The translations under genes were made by a program, and so were the position numbers. DNA of 64,000 nt from positions 1,978,517 to 2,042,516 of the forward strand of contig JAQFVV010012575.1 in the NCBI GenBank assembly GCA_028023455.1, in the 5' to 3' direction. This document shows positions 12,000 through 21,215 of this stretch, one piece after another. The notes beneath the pieces were generated by a model. The model worked only from the letters and a program-made list of their open reading frames with translations. It was not told the DNA's origin and searched no databases. Position 1 is the stretch's first letter, and every line of letters begins with the position of its first letter. This DNA is from Epiperipatus broadwayi. Lineage: Eukaryota > Onychophora > Udeonychophora > Euonychophora > Peripatidae.

Positions 12000-12674
12000 T
12001 TAAACTCTCTTACCCTCCATACTATTTCTCCATCTTTCCAACTCCCTATTTTTTATTAATGCTTCTATTCTTTTATCCCATTCCTTACCACTATAACCCT
12101 CAACAATCCTCCTAACACAATCATCCCACCTTTTATACAAGTATACCGATATAAATTCTTTATCCAAATCTTTTGCATACTGCATTACCTTTCTCACCCA
12201 TCTTGTTACCTGCCCTTTACTCATAACCCAATTAAACACTATTTTGGCTATTCTTTTACTATCCATAAACTGCAACCTACCAAACATTTTCATTTTACTT
12301 TTTGCATTTCTCATATAGAAACTTGACCATCCCATTTCTCCTTGAATTGCCTCCTTTGCTGTCCACATCTCTGCATCTAATGCATGTCTTCCTACTTCCC
12401 TTTGTACTTTCTCTAAATAATCTAAAATCCTTTTACTAACACATAATGCATCATTACCATATGTTAACCCTGCTACTGCAACTCCCTTCCATACAATTCT
12501 AGCTACATCATATTTATTATATGAAAATACTGTTAGTTTCTTTACCAAACCCTTTCTTTTCTTTGCTTCATTTACCAATTTTTTCTCCCATTCATCCAAG
12601 CAATTTTTCTGATTACATAAGATGATTCCCAAATACCTATATCTATCCACCACACTTAACTTTATATCCCCCAA
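12000..12674 (-). pseudogene. CR1-like LINE ORF2, thumb and C-terminal region
   Basis: A 224-codon frame continues from the palm: RYRYLGIILCNQ (about 11-22), KKLVNEAKKRKGLVKKL, LTYGNDAL, and a long domain with EMGWSSFYMRNAKSKMKMFGR. The same region is the best-preserved part of the copies at 17.0 and 47.7 kb and gives the alignment that ties the three copies together. Its precise function in LINE retrotransposition is not known to me. Confidence 0.82.
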
Positions 12675-13288
12675 TAAAAAAAAACTACATCCTCTCTTTC
12701 CCCAGTATTAACCATCATTATATTTGATTTTTCTTCACTAAATTTAATCCCCATCTCTTTACTTACTCTTGCACATGTCCTCAACATAATATCCATATCT
12801 TCTCTTCTTTCTGCACATAAAAAGATATCATCTGCAAAAAAAAGACCCGACAAAGTATATACTCCTTTGCCACCTATTAATGGTATCTCTACCCCTCTTC
12901 CTAGTCTTTCTATTGCTTTTTCCATTTCACTCAAAAACAACAAAAACAAAATCGGTGACATAGGATTTCCTTGCCTTAATCCCACCCCATTTTTAACTTT
13001 AACTGATTCTATATCCCCTAATTGGTAAGTATAATAATTACTTTCATATAATTTCTTAATAATATTTACTAAAGCTTCATCCATTCCCAAATTGGCTAAT
13101 CTTACCCATAATCTATTTCTATTTACTCTATCATATGCTTTCTCTATATCTATAAAACTCATATATAACGATCTACTTGAATTCCTACTCATCTCCATAA
13201 GTTGTGTAACTACAAACAAACTATCTCCTATACGCCTATCTGACCTAAAACCTCCTTGCATTTCCCCCACTACATTATTCTCTTCCAT
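12662..13288 (-). pseudogene. CR1-like LINE ORF2, reverse transcriptase palm
   Basis: A 208-codon frame holds the catalytic core: QGGFRSDRRIGD (about 11-22), motif A FIDIEKAYDRV with Asp47, motif B GLRQGNPMSP (103-112) and motif C FADD (151-154), the functional equivalent of YADD. All three catalytic aspartates are present. Copying of element RNA at the nicked target is the known role. The frame ends at a T9 run near 12675, where the thumb region continues in a different frame from 12674; slippage in that homopolymer is the simplest cause. Confidence 0.88.
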
Positions 13289-13958
13289 CCATTTTTACAA
13301 CTCTTCCAGCTACCATATATGCGAAAACTTTATATAAAACTGATGTTACCGCTATCGGTCTATAATTATTTAACTTTTTATGATCCTTACCCTTTCCTTT
13401 AAATAATAATCTTATTCTTGTATTACTCCAACTACCCAGAAAAACTGTCTTCTGCACCATCTTATTAAAACATAATAACTTTGCTTTTGCTCTATGCCCT
13501 AAATTCATTACCATCTCTGCTGCCCATCCATCTAAACCTCTCACCTTTCCACTTTTCAATCTCTTTCCTGCCTCATTCAATTCATTTTTTGTGAACCTAA
13601 TATTCCCACTACTAACTGATTTCATGTTTTCTATCACTAATTCCTTCACATCTAACATCTTTTCTATATCCATTTCATATCTATTTAAGATTTTCTCTAG
13701 CTCGCCTCTAGAGCTACATTCTATTTCCTCATCATCTATTAATACTATCTCTCTTTCCCCTACATTTCTCCTTTTAATGTAATTCCAAAATTTTTTACTC
13801 CCATCTCTTCCACTTTTATTAATATCCTCCAACAATTTATTATTTAACTTCATCCTCTCTCTATAATTAACCATTTTATCTAGCTTCTTCTTTTCTAAGT
13901 ACTTTCCCCATTTAGCATTAATATCATTTTCACTTTCTTTATTCTTAATAGCACACAT
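13275..13958 (-). pseudogene. CR1-like LINE ORF2, linker and reverse transcriptase N-terminus
   Basis: A 227-codon frame covers the linker after the endonuclease (KKFWNYIKRRN, near 58-68), the GKVRGLDGWAAEMV block (about 137-150, the SGKAPGxDG-like motif of LINE RTs) and the NYRPIAVTSVLYKVF block (near 197-211). The frame is lost at 13275 and the palm domain continues in the next frame from 13288, a one-base shift near GTAAAAATGG. Confidence 0.82.
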
Positions 13959-14355
13959 AATCTCTGCATGCTTTTTTCCTCTCTTTTACACTTTTACTAA
14001 CTCTCATTTTTTATTACTTTTATTCTTCTTCATATTCTTGACTAAAACGCTATTTGCCACTTTTTCTACTTCACCACACCAGTCCTTATACTCATCCCCA
14101 ACCAACTGCTCCATGGTTTCTTCAACTTTTATTTTATACTCTTCCAACTTATTCTTATCATTCACTCTCCATCCACATCCTTCACTATTATTTCTACCTT
14201 TATTTCTATTTACTAACCATTTCTATTACAATAAAGTTATGATCACTATTACACACTCTCTCTTCATTATCAAACACCTTAATTTTTCGTATTTTATTCA
14301 TTCCCTCTTTCTCTACCAATACATAATCTATTGTGTGAAATACATTATTCCTAGA

Positions 14356-14655
14356 TCATGTGTATTGTCCATCATATACATTTGATAAATTCACAATGCT
14401 CAAATTTACTCTTTGACAAAATTCCTTCAAAAACTGACTATTCTTATTATCTACATTATCAATTTCTTCAATATGCCCATTCATATATCCTATAACCATT
14501 ATTCTCTTCCCCTTTTCTTTAAAACGCTGTATATCCTTAACTAGGCATTCATATATACTATTGTTCCACTCCATTACAGTTTGACTATCTCCAGTGGCGA
14601 TATACACTACAGCCACCATCCATTCTTGTCTACCCAACCTTATTTCAAACCACAA
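14356..14655 (-). pseudogene. CR1-like LINE ORF2, endonuclease middle part with altered active site
   Basis: A 99-codon frame contains the VVYIATGD strand and the block that in APE-type endonucleases reads GDxN. Here it reads IGYMNGHIEE: the catalytic aspartate codon is TAT (Tyr) at 14485-14487, one base from GAT. The final SDH motif survives downstream (about 14238-14246, in CNSDHNFIVI) in another frame. The endonuclease of this copy should therefore be inactive even without the frameshifts. Confidence 0.75.
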
Positions 14656-14800
14656 ATGTTCTTGACATTTAACAGTATTTAAATTTTTTTCGATATAACA
14701 CCTATACCACCACCCCTATTTTCTTTTTCTTTTCTGTTTATACCCTGCCATACTACCTCTTCCAAAATAGGTTCTTCTTCTTCTCTTAGATGAGTTTCCA

Positions 14801-15037
14801 CTACTGCGAATACCTCAAGCCCTTCATTTTCAATTGCTTTAATTCCAGCCATTTTTCTGGTCTCCTACCACCTTGCATATTCAAAAACCCAATTTTAACA
14901 ATTTCTTCTTTCCTAACTACTCTTTTATAAATTCTTTTGCTTCCTTCTTTTCCATTACATTTATAACAAACTTTCTTACCACTAATCTTACAAAACCATT
15001 CCCTCTCTACATCTACAATTATATCTAAATCAACCAT
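14801..15037 (-). pseudogene. CR1-like LINE ORF2, endonuclease N-terminus
   Basis: A 78-codon frame ends with IGFLNMQGGRRPEKWLEL, the first conserved block of APE-type LINE endonucleases (the asparagine after the hydrophobic strand). The next block, reading ETHLREEEE with its catalytic Glu, follows at about 14800-14780 in another frame, so there is a frameshift near 14810. A small cysteine-containing stretch (CKISGKKVCYKC) precedes the endonuclease. This domain nicks target DNA to start target-primed reverse transcription. Confidence 0.75.
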
Positions 15038-15111
15038 CTTTTGCTTATTTCTTATATCCCCTCCATTCTTCTTCTTTTTGATAATATTACAATTTAAAAG
15101 CCCACCCCCCT

Positions 15112-15678
15112 TTAAAGGTTTTCCAAATTATATTCTTTAAATATCAGATTCCCTAAAACTTCACTTCCTTGTTTTCCTAAGTGCAAACCATCTTTACTAT
15201 ACAACTCCCTCTTTCCAATAAACCAATCCCATACATCCACAAACACAACATTATTTCTCTCACACAATTTTTTCACTCTCTCATTTATAGAACATGCCCT
15301 ATCTAATAAATGCCTCTTATCAAATCTTGGTAATAGTCCCACTACTCCTACTCTTCCTTTAATCTCTCTCAAATTCCTAATCAATTCTACATACTCATCC
15401 ATTACTTTCTCTGATGGTTCTAACAAATTATTAGTCCCTACCATTACATATACATCTCTACTACCTTGCTTTCTTACTTTATCTGTCACATCCCTAATTT
15501 TTGCTCCAGGCAAACATACTCTAACATACCTGCTTCTATTTTCCCTTGCAATTATATCCCCACATTCTCTTATTAGTGAATCTCCTATCAATACTGCCTC
15601 ATAATATACCTTTTCTACTCCATCTTTAACCTTTTCTACCACCTTCTGAATTTCCTTATCCATTTTTTCCTTGATCAT
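15112..15678 (-). pseudogene. CR1-like LINE ORF1, C-terminal part: SGNH/GDSL-type esterase
   Basis: A 188-codon frame carries the four SGNH-hydrolase blocks in order: GDS with Ser34, the oxyanion glycine in LPG (Gly58), GTNN with Asn83, and DGLHLG with Asp163 and His166. All four catalytic-block residues are intact. Esterase domains of this kind are an established part of ORF1 in CR1-group LINEs; a lipid- or membrane-related role has been proposed for relatives, but nothing here shows the substrate. It overlaps the PHD-finger frame by 23 bases in the +1 frame. The domain looks complete from about residue 26 to 180, close to the usual size, so this part has decayed little. Confidence 0.85.
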
Positions 15679-16120
15679 TTCTACTCAATAATTCCTTTAT
15701 CTCTTTACACTTTGTCTTTAACAATTTTAACTTTACTTCTACATCCTTCATTTCTTCCTCTATCTTACTTATTCTCTGTCTAACCATCTCCATTGCATTA
15801 CTACTTCCTTCACCCATATTTTCTGACACTCCATTAAAACCATACTCTGTCCTATCTTTCTTAACTACATTTTGCTCCCTCTCCTCTGACTTTCTCTCTT
15901 GACTACCTACACTTAAAAACCACTTTCTCACTTCTTTAATCACATTTACACACTGACTACATATCCAAAAACCTGTTACATCCTTCCTATTCTTATTCAA
16001 ACATTTCAAATGATACACCTCAGCACACACAGCACACTGTACTACTGCTAGTCTAACTCCTTTCTGTCGATCGTATATACATTGTGCCATACAAATGGAA
16101 TCCATATTCTTATTTTTCAA
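15656..16120 (-). pseudogene. CR1-like LINE ORF1, N-terminal part: PHD-type zinc finger and coiled coil
   Basis: A 154-codon frame. Residues C10, C14, C29, C32, H37, C40, C54 and C57 form a C4HC3 pattern, the spacing of a PHD finger, with the typical W before the last cysteine pair (FWICSQC). A charged, Lys/Glu-rich stretch follows (about 115-150, ISKIEEEMKDVEVKLKLL), likely a coiled coil for ORF1 oligomerisation. In known CR1 elements the PHD finger and the esterase lie in one ORF1; here the frame ends at 15656 while the esterase frame begins at 15678, shifted by one base across an A6 run. I read this as one ancestral ORF1 split by a one-base indel. Stop-and-restart translation cannot be excluded. 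ORF1 proteins bind element RNA; the role of the PHD finger is not established. Confidence 0.8.
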
Positions 16121-16137
16121 ATCACCTATTATATATT

Positions 16138-16570
16138 TGACTTTATAATACCTCTACTATTCTTCAAACACCCTTATACTGAAAAATAAAAAAAAACTTT
16201 TTTATTTTTTCCCAAGCTTGATCAAACTACAACCACGTGTTTACTAACGTTAGGCCTTTTATCTCGAAATAAATGCCAATTTTAAAATTTAAAAAACTCT
16301 CGGTAACAAACTTAACTAAAACGAATTGAACTTACATACAATTTTTTATAAATACCTCTTTATAATATCTCACCTAGTCTTCAAACACACTTATACAGAA
16401 AAATAAAACTTTTTTACTTTTCCCAAACCTGATCAAAACTATACCCACGTGTCTTCTAATGTTAGACCTCCCAAACAAATGTTACCTTTTTTCTCAAACC
16501 AAATACCTATTTTAAATTCAAAAAAAACATTCAGTAACTAAAACAAATTAAACTTAGATACAACTTTTTG
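16138..16570 (-). repeat. Two ~217-bp tandem units in the LINE 5' region
   Basis: The stretch containing CTTCAAACAC at 16162 recurs at 16379, an offset of 217 bp, with the downstream order conserved in both: GAAAAATAAAA, a T-run, CCCAAnCnTGATCAAA, CCACGTGT, GTTAGrCCT. A third, badly decayed unit may follow near 16596. Tandem 5' monomers are a known promoter arrangement in some LINEs (for example mouse L1), so these could be the element promoter; that is inference. The palindrome CACGTG occurs once per unit. Confidence 0.7.
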
Positions 16571-16849
16571 ATAAATATCCTTATGCTATCACACATTCAA
16601 CAGGAACAACTTTTTTTAAAAAAAAAAAACTCCTAACCTAAAATGGCAAACGAAAATCTTTCAGACAGTTAAACACAAAAATTTTCAATCTTTCAAATAA
16701 CTCACTCTCTTGACCACAATTTTACTCTCATTCACAATAATTATTTTTTATATGACTGCTCTCAAAAGATCAATCTCGCACGTAAAGAAAAACAGAACTA
16801 AAACAAATTTTAAAAATATCCAAATTCAACTTAGCTCCATTTGCTTCAC

Positions 16850-16985
16850 TTGCAGTAAAACTCTCCATACAGTAGTGCCACCCTGTTCCAACCAGAGTAA
16901 TCAATGGAAGCCAGAAACTAATCTGGGGATATTGGATGAGTAGGCATTAGGAATTTTATGCACAAACCTTCTGGCAAATCTTATT
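16850..16985 (+). mobile_element. Repeat FB-C, partial copy C1
   Basis: The order AAAACTCTCCATACAGTAGT, CAACCAGAGTAATCAATGGA, CCAGAAACTAATCTGGGGAT, GATGAGTAGGCAT, TTTTATGCACAAACCTTCTG matches other FB-C copies at 21.0, 27.0, 33.0 and 55.3 kb, with internal rearrangement. No coding sequence. Boundaries are uncertain. Confidence 0.65.
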
Positions 16986-16999
16986 ACTGATGTGATGTG

Positions 17000-18135
17000 A
17001 TGATGTAATCAGAAAATATATTTGGATGAATAGGAGAAAAAATTGATAAATGAAGCAAAGAAAAGAAAGGGATTGATAAAGAAATTAACAGTGTTTTCAC
17101 ATAATAAATATGATGTAGTTAGAATTATATGGAAAGGAGTTGAAATAGCAGGGTTAACATATGGTAATGATGCATTATATGTTAGTAAAGAGGTATTAAA
17201 TTGCTTAGAAAAAGTTCAAAGGGAAGTAGCAATTCATGCATTGGATGTAGATGTATGGACAGCAAGGGAGACAATTCAAGAAGAAATGGGATGGTCAAGT
17301 TTTTATATGAGAGATGCAAAAAGGAAAATGAAAATGTTTGGTAGATTGCAGTTTATGGATAATAAAAGAATAGCTAAAATAGTATTTAATTGGGTTATGG
17401 ATAAAGGGAAGGTAACAAGATGGATGAGAAAGGTAATGTGGTATGCAAAAGATTTGGATAAAGAATTTATATCAGTATATTTGTACAAAAGATGGAATGA
17501 TTGTGTTAAGAGGATTGTTGAGTGTTGTAGTAGTAAGGAATGGGGTAAAAGAATAGATTTATTAATAAAGAATAGGGAGTTAGAGAGATGAAGAAATAGC
17601 ATGGAGTTGTAAAAAAGAGTTTAAATATATATAGAAATAAACAGAATATTAGATGTGAGTTAATATATGATAATAGTAAGGAAAATAGTTTATTATTTAA
17701 GGGTCAAATGGGATCTTTAGATACAAAAGAATATACATGTAAATGGAAAAAAATTGATGATTTATTTTGTAAATTATGTAAGGAAGGAATAGAAAATATT
17801 AGGCATTTGTTAATTGAATGTAAATGCTTGAAAACAGAAAGGGTACATATAATGTAGTTATGGAAGAATAAATATGAAAAAAGTGATCATTTCAGAAAGT
17901 GAATTATTGTTTTTTATGCTGTGTTTGGAAAAAGATAAAGGGGATTTATGTATAAAGGTTATAGAGTTGACAAAGATTATGTTGTGGAAATGGGATGGGG
18001 CAGAATAAGGGAAAATTTAGAGTGGGGAATGAAAAATAAAGTGGCTAACAGGTTTAACTGGCATAATTGCTGAGATATTCTTGACTTCATTTAAGGAGAA
18101 GCCACAATACATCACATCACATCCTTGTTTATAAA
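17000..18135 (+). mobile_element. CR1-like LINE, 5'-truncated copy 2
   Basis: From AATCAGAAAATATATTTGG onward it follows the 3' 1.1 kb of the minus-strand LINE at 11.5-12.65 kb, ending in a CATCACATCACAT tail. It includes the thumb-region frame 17043-17591, the CCHC finger (about 17770-17825) and the untranslated tail. Its orientation is opposite to the longer copy. The 13 bases CCTTGTTTATAAA follow the tail here (18123-18135) and also in the longer copy (complement of 11483-11495), but not in the copy at 48.5 kb. Confidence 0.85.
17043..17591 (+). pseudogene. CR1-like LINE thumb/C-terminal fragment (copy 2)
   Basis: A 182-codon frame closely matches the minus-strand protein segment at 12000-12674: INEAKKRKGLIKKLTVFSHN, LTYGNDALYVSK, EEMGWSSFYMRDAKRKMKM and WGKRIDLLIKNREL. 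It begins inside the reverse-transcriptase thumb, lacks the endonuclease and palm, and stops at 17591 where the element ORF would continue. The insertion is dead on arrival because of 5' truncation. Confidence 0.85.
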
Positions 18136-18173
18136 CAATTATGTGTTAGTATAAGTTGATTTCATAATGTCAA

Positions 18174-18413
18174 TTGGAATTTATTGATTTCTACAATGAT
18201 GTGAATCATTGTTTAGATTACATTTTACAGATTCTTAATGATTTTATAAATTTATATATTCTCATTAAATTTTCTTTTTATGACATTGACTTTCCTCTTT
18301 GGCTTAAACAAACTCTCATTAAGATAATTAAGAGGAAATTGTATCATTGTAGATTCTATTTTATTTACAAAATATCTTCTTTTGTAATAATTTTATTAAC
18401 TTCAGATGATTGA
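18174..18413 (+). pseudogene. LINE-J ORF2 linker fragment
   Basis: A 79-codon frame, DFYNDVNHCLDYILQ through FPLWLKQTLIKIIKRK, resembles the segment between endonuclease and reverse transcriptase in Jockey/CR1-type LINEs (an FP-x-W motif followed by a Lys-rich helix). No start codon significance; it is part of a decayed ORF2. Confidence 0.5.
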
Positions 18414-19655
18414 TTAAACATGTTTACAAAAGAGATTTACAAAATTATATTTAAAAAATTTAATTATATATTTTTTCTAACTTGAAAGAATTTTAGAATT
18501 TCATTTACAATTTGTCTTGGATAAAAAGAGTTCAAGTCATTCATGGTACCACATTAAGATCAAATGATTTTCCAAACAATTTGCTGTTTTATGTTCATCA
18601 CAATCAATAACATTTTAAATATACAATTACCTTATGATTCTCTTATTGTTCATTGTAAGATTTATGGTTTCTTAGGAAGATATTATTGTAGCTATCAAGT
18701 GACTTAAAACTCATTCTGGTTTAGGCTATAATAATATTTCTTCCTTCATACACAAAGGTTTAGCAGAATTTATGGCAACACCTCTTATCTTTATTTTTAA
18801 TTTGTCACTTAATCCCTATATTTTTTCTGATGCACCAAAATCAATCAAAATAATCCCAATATTTAAGAATGGATCAAGGAATTGTATTAATAACTATACA
18901 TCTATTTCCGTCTCACATACTATTGTTGAAATCTTTGAGAAAGGTATTTAAAATAAAATAGTTTCTGATGTTAGTAATATCATTTCTTTGCAACATAAAT
19001 TTATTCCTAATAGATCAATAGAAATTATCAAAAATTTGATGTTATTTATTTTGATTTATTGAAAGCCTTTGATAAAGTAGACCATGCTATTCTTCTTTAT
19101 AAATTGCACAAAATAGATTTTTCTACTAAATTTAAACCAGTGATTTCAATCTTTTCTTTGTAGTCATTCAGCAAATGTTAAGTTCAACAGTAATATCTTC
19201 ATTAATTTCAAATTCCTCAAGATAGTATTTGAACACTCCTGCTTTTTTAATATTTATATCAATGACATTAAGAATTGTTTAAAATATTCTTGGCATCTGT
19301 GTTATGCTGATGACTGTAAAATCTTGAGAATAATCACACCAATGATTGATTGAACTCTTCTTCACCAAGATATCAATAACTTTATCACCTAATATGATCT
19401 AAATAATATGTCAATTAAAGTAATGAATGTTCATTTGCTTCATTTTTTAAGAAATCTAAATTTTTTTTATATTAAATCTCATAAAATTAATACTAATACA
19501 TCGTAAAATTATCTGGAAGTTTTATTTTCTAAGAATGAATTCATTCTTTTTCATACAGAAATGATTGTTAGGAAAGTTTTTAAAATTATAAATGCCATCT
19601 TTAGGCACAGTTATCATTTCAATGATGTTATAAAATTCAATATATATATATTCCT

Positions 19656-19748
19656 TGTGTCAAAGCATTGGCTGGAAAGCGAACCTATGAATCCGGGACA
19701 GCTGCTTGTAAGGCAGCTGTGCTGACCACTCAGCCACCAACCCTAGAC
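19656..19748 (-). mobile_element. tRNA-derived SINE (minus strand)
   Basis: Complement of the SINE consensus: GCATTGGCTGGAAAGCGAAC at the left, GCTGCTTGTAAGGCAGC as the anticodon-like arm, and TGACCACTCAGCCACCAA at the right. It is inserted in the old LINE-J, so it is younger than that element. The flanks are (AT)-rich and no clear duplication can be fixed. Confidence 0.82.
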
Positions 19749-20255
19749 CAAAATATATTTTTGTCATTGATTTTTCCAGTTATTGAATATTGTTCAATCA
19801 TTTTAAATCATAACCTTAAACAAAAATATAGTTTATATTATAATCAGTATTTAATGAATTTTTCTAAATACGTTTTTCTGTGAATAAAGTCGTTCATCTT
19901 TTTGAAATATAGAGACCTTAATTTCTTTTCAAAATTATAAATCATCAAATTATTCTACCTTATATAATTTCAGCTATTATAATTATGTCTCATGAGCATG
20001 GTACTAAATCTGCTTTTCTCAGTTACATTCAATCTTACTCTTCCAATGTGCTTAATTTTTCTTCTTTACTCAGCTTACTCTCATTATATAACCAATGTTT
20101 TACTAATACTAATCATTTTAATTTATATTCTAACATATTTTATACAATAATCTTAAAGTTGAATGTCATTTTTGATTAATTTAAATTTATTCTATATATA
20201 AATATTTTTCTTCTTTGTTTCTTACTTCTTTTTATTATTTTATAATATGCATTGT

Positions 20256-20691
20256 AACAACTGAAACACACAGGCTTATTATATACCTGGGTTTATATAT
20301 GTAATATATAGGGTATATGAGCACAGACTTTCACATGGCCCACCACTCTCCACACTATCTCATAACACTGATACCCTTGAACACATATATGTTGAAAAGA
20401 TAAATAATCACCAATATACGTATTTCGTGTCAAACCAGCAATCATCAGTTGGTCCAGATTACCATCTCCACACATATATGTTATAAGTGCTCAGATATAT
20501 ATCAAGATAGCCAATCCTCATACTTTAATGGACAGGCTTCAATCTACTCCACACTCCAACTCTTCAACCATCCATCCAATTGAAAATCTGATGATGGAAC
20601 ACTCAAAGGCCACCCTAAGGCCAAGATTCTGTCAAGTGTATCAGTGTTATGAGATAGTGTGGAGAGTGGTGGGACAGGTGAAAGTCTGTGC
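20256..20691 (-). mobile_element. Fold-back repeat FB-A, copy A2 (unit plus short inverted segment)
   Basis: The complement of 20256-20630 is one FB-A unit, with its constant end AACTGAAACACACAGGC at the left. From about 20631 the sequence CAAGTGTATCAGTGTTATGA onward repeats about 60 bp of the unit's tail in the opposite orientation. TAATATGCATTGT is present exactly at 20243-20255 and 20692-20704, with mismatched bases beyond on both sides: a 13-bp duplication. The two short ORFs here are by-products. Confidence 0.85.
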
Positions 20692-20781
20692 TAATATGCA
20701 TTGTGTATATTCCCATTATTATTTTTGTGCAATTTGTAATTGGCTCTAAACTGTTGTTTTGCACTCAGATAAATGAATTGA

Positions 20782-20937
<156 letters not shown>

Positions 20938-20999
20938 ACTATTAGTGTCAATATTATTATTATCAATCAAGAAAACAATTTGTAATTATATTTCAAACA

Positions 21000-21215
21000 G
21001 ACAAAACTCACTATACCTAGAGTAATCAATGGATGCCAGAAGGCTTGTGCATAAAATCCTCATTTAGTGCCTACTCATCCAATATCCCCAGTCTAGTTTC
21101 TGGCTTGTGGCCTTTGTCAGTGAGGAGCCTTGGATCTGAGAGTACTGCAGTATGTACAGTGAGTTTTGCCTGTTTTAACAACAGTTATACACAAGCATAA
21201 GAGATGGTGGTCGTG
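21000..21215 (-). mobile_element. Repeat FB-C, copy C2
   Basis: The complement of the FB-C consensus runs from CAAAACTCACTATACC to AAGAGATGGTGGTCG. It includes AGAGTAATCAATGGATGCCA, TAGTGCCTACTCATCCAATA and GGAGCCTTGGATCTGAGAGT. It retains the longest version of the GATCACCATCTCTT end. I could not fix a duplication for this copy. Confidence 0.8.

Larger units (their letters stand above)
11496..16700 (-). mobile_element. CR1-like LINE, nearly full length
   Basis: On the minus strand the order is: repeated 5' region (about 16570-16138), PHD finger and SGNH esterase (ORF1, 16120-15112), endonuclease (15037 to about 14240), reverse transcriptase and thumb (13958-12000), CCHC zinc finger (11931-11695), and a 3' end made of a CATCA-type repeat (about 11496-11517). 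PHD plus esterase in ORF1 followed by APE-type endonuclease and reverse transcriptase is the architecture known for CR1-group LINEs. Several one-base frameshifts and an endonuclease active-site change make this copy inactive. The 5' limit is uncertain (16.6-16.8 kb). Truncated relatives lie at 17.0-18.1 and 47.6-48.5 kb. Confidence 0.88.
18150..20165 (+). mobile_element. Old LINE with YADD reverse transcriptase (LINE-J), decayed
   Basis: Broken frames on the plus strand read, in order: IDFPLWLKQTLIKIIKRKL (18174-18413 frame, a linker typical of Jockey/CR1-type ORF2), KIIPIFKNG then NYTSISVS (about 18850-18915, the NYRPIS block), YFDLLKAFDKVDHAILLYKL (about 19045-19110, motif A), CYADDCKIL (about 19300-19325, motif C), then PVIEYCSIILNHNLKQKY (about 19775-19830) and FLKYRDL (about 19900-19920). 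It contains many stops. It belongs to a different family from the FADD-type LINE beside it; I cannot place it between the Jockey, CR1, L2 and related clades. A SINE interrupts it at 19656-19748. Confidence 0.72.

Noticed and set aside
14038-14385. Plus-strand ORFs inside the LINE (also 11663-11959, 13092-13337, 13591-13782)
   Set aside because: They are antisense shadows of the minus-strand LINE coding sequence, rich in Ser/Phe/Leu as expected for the complement of Lys/Glu-rich code.
20500-20760. Small ORF 20528-20749 as a gene
   Set aside because: It lies inside FB-A copy A2 and its inverted tail; other FB-A copies do not keep the frame open.
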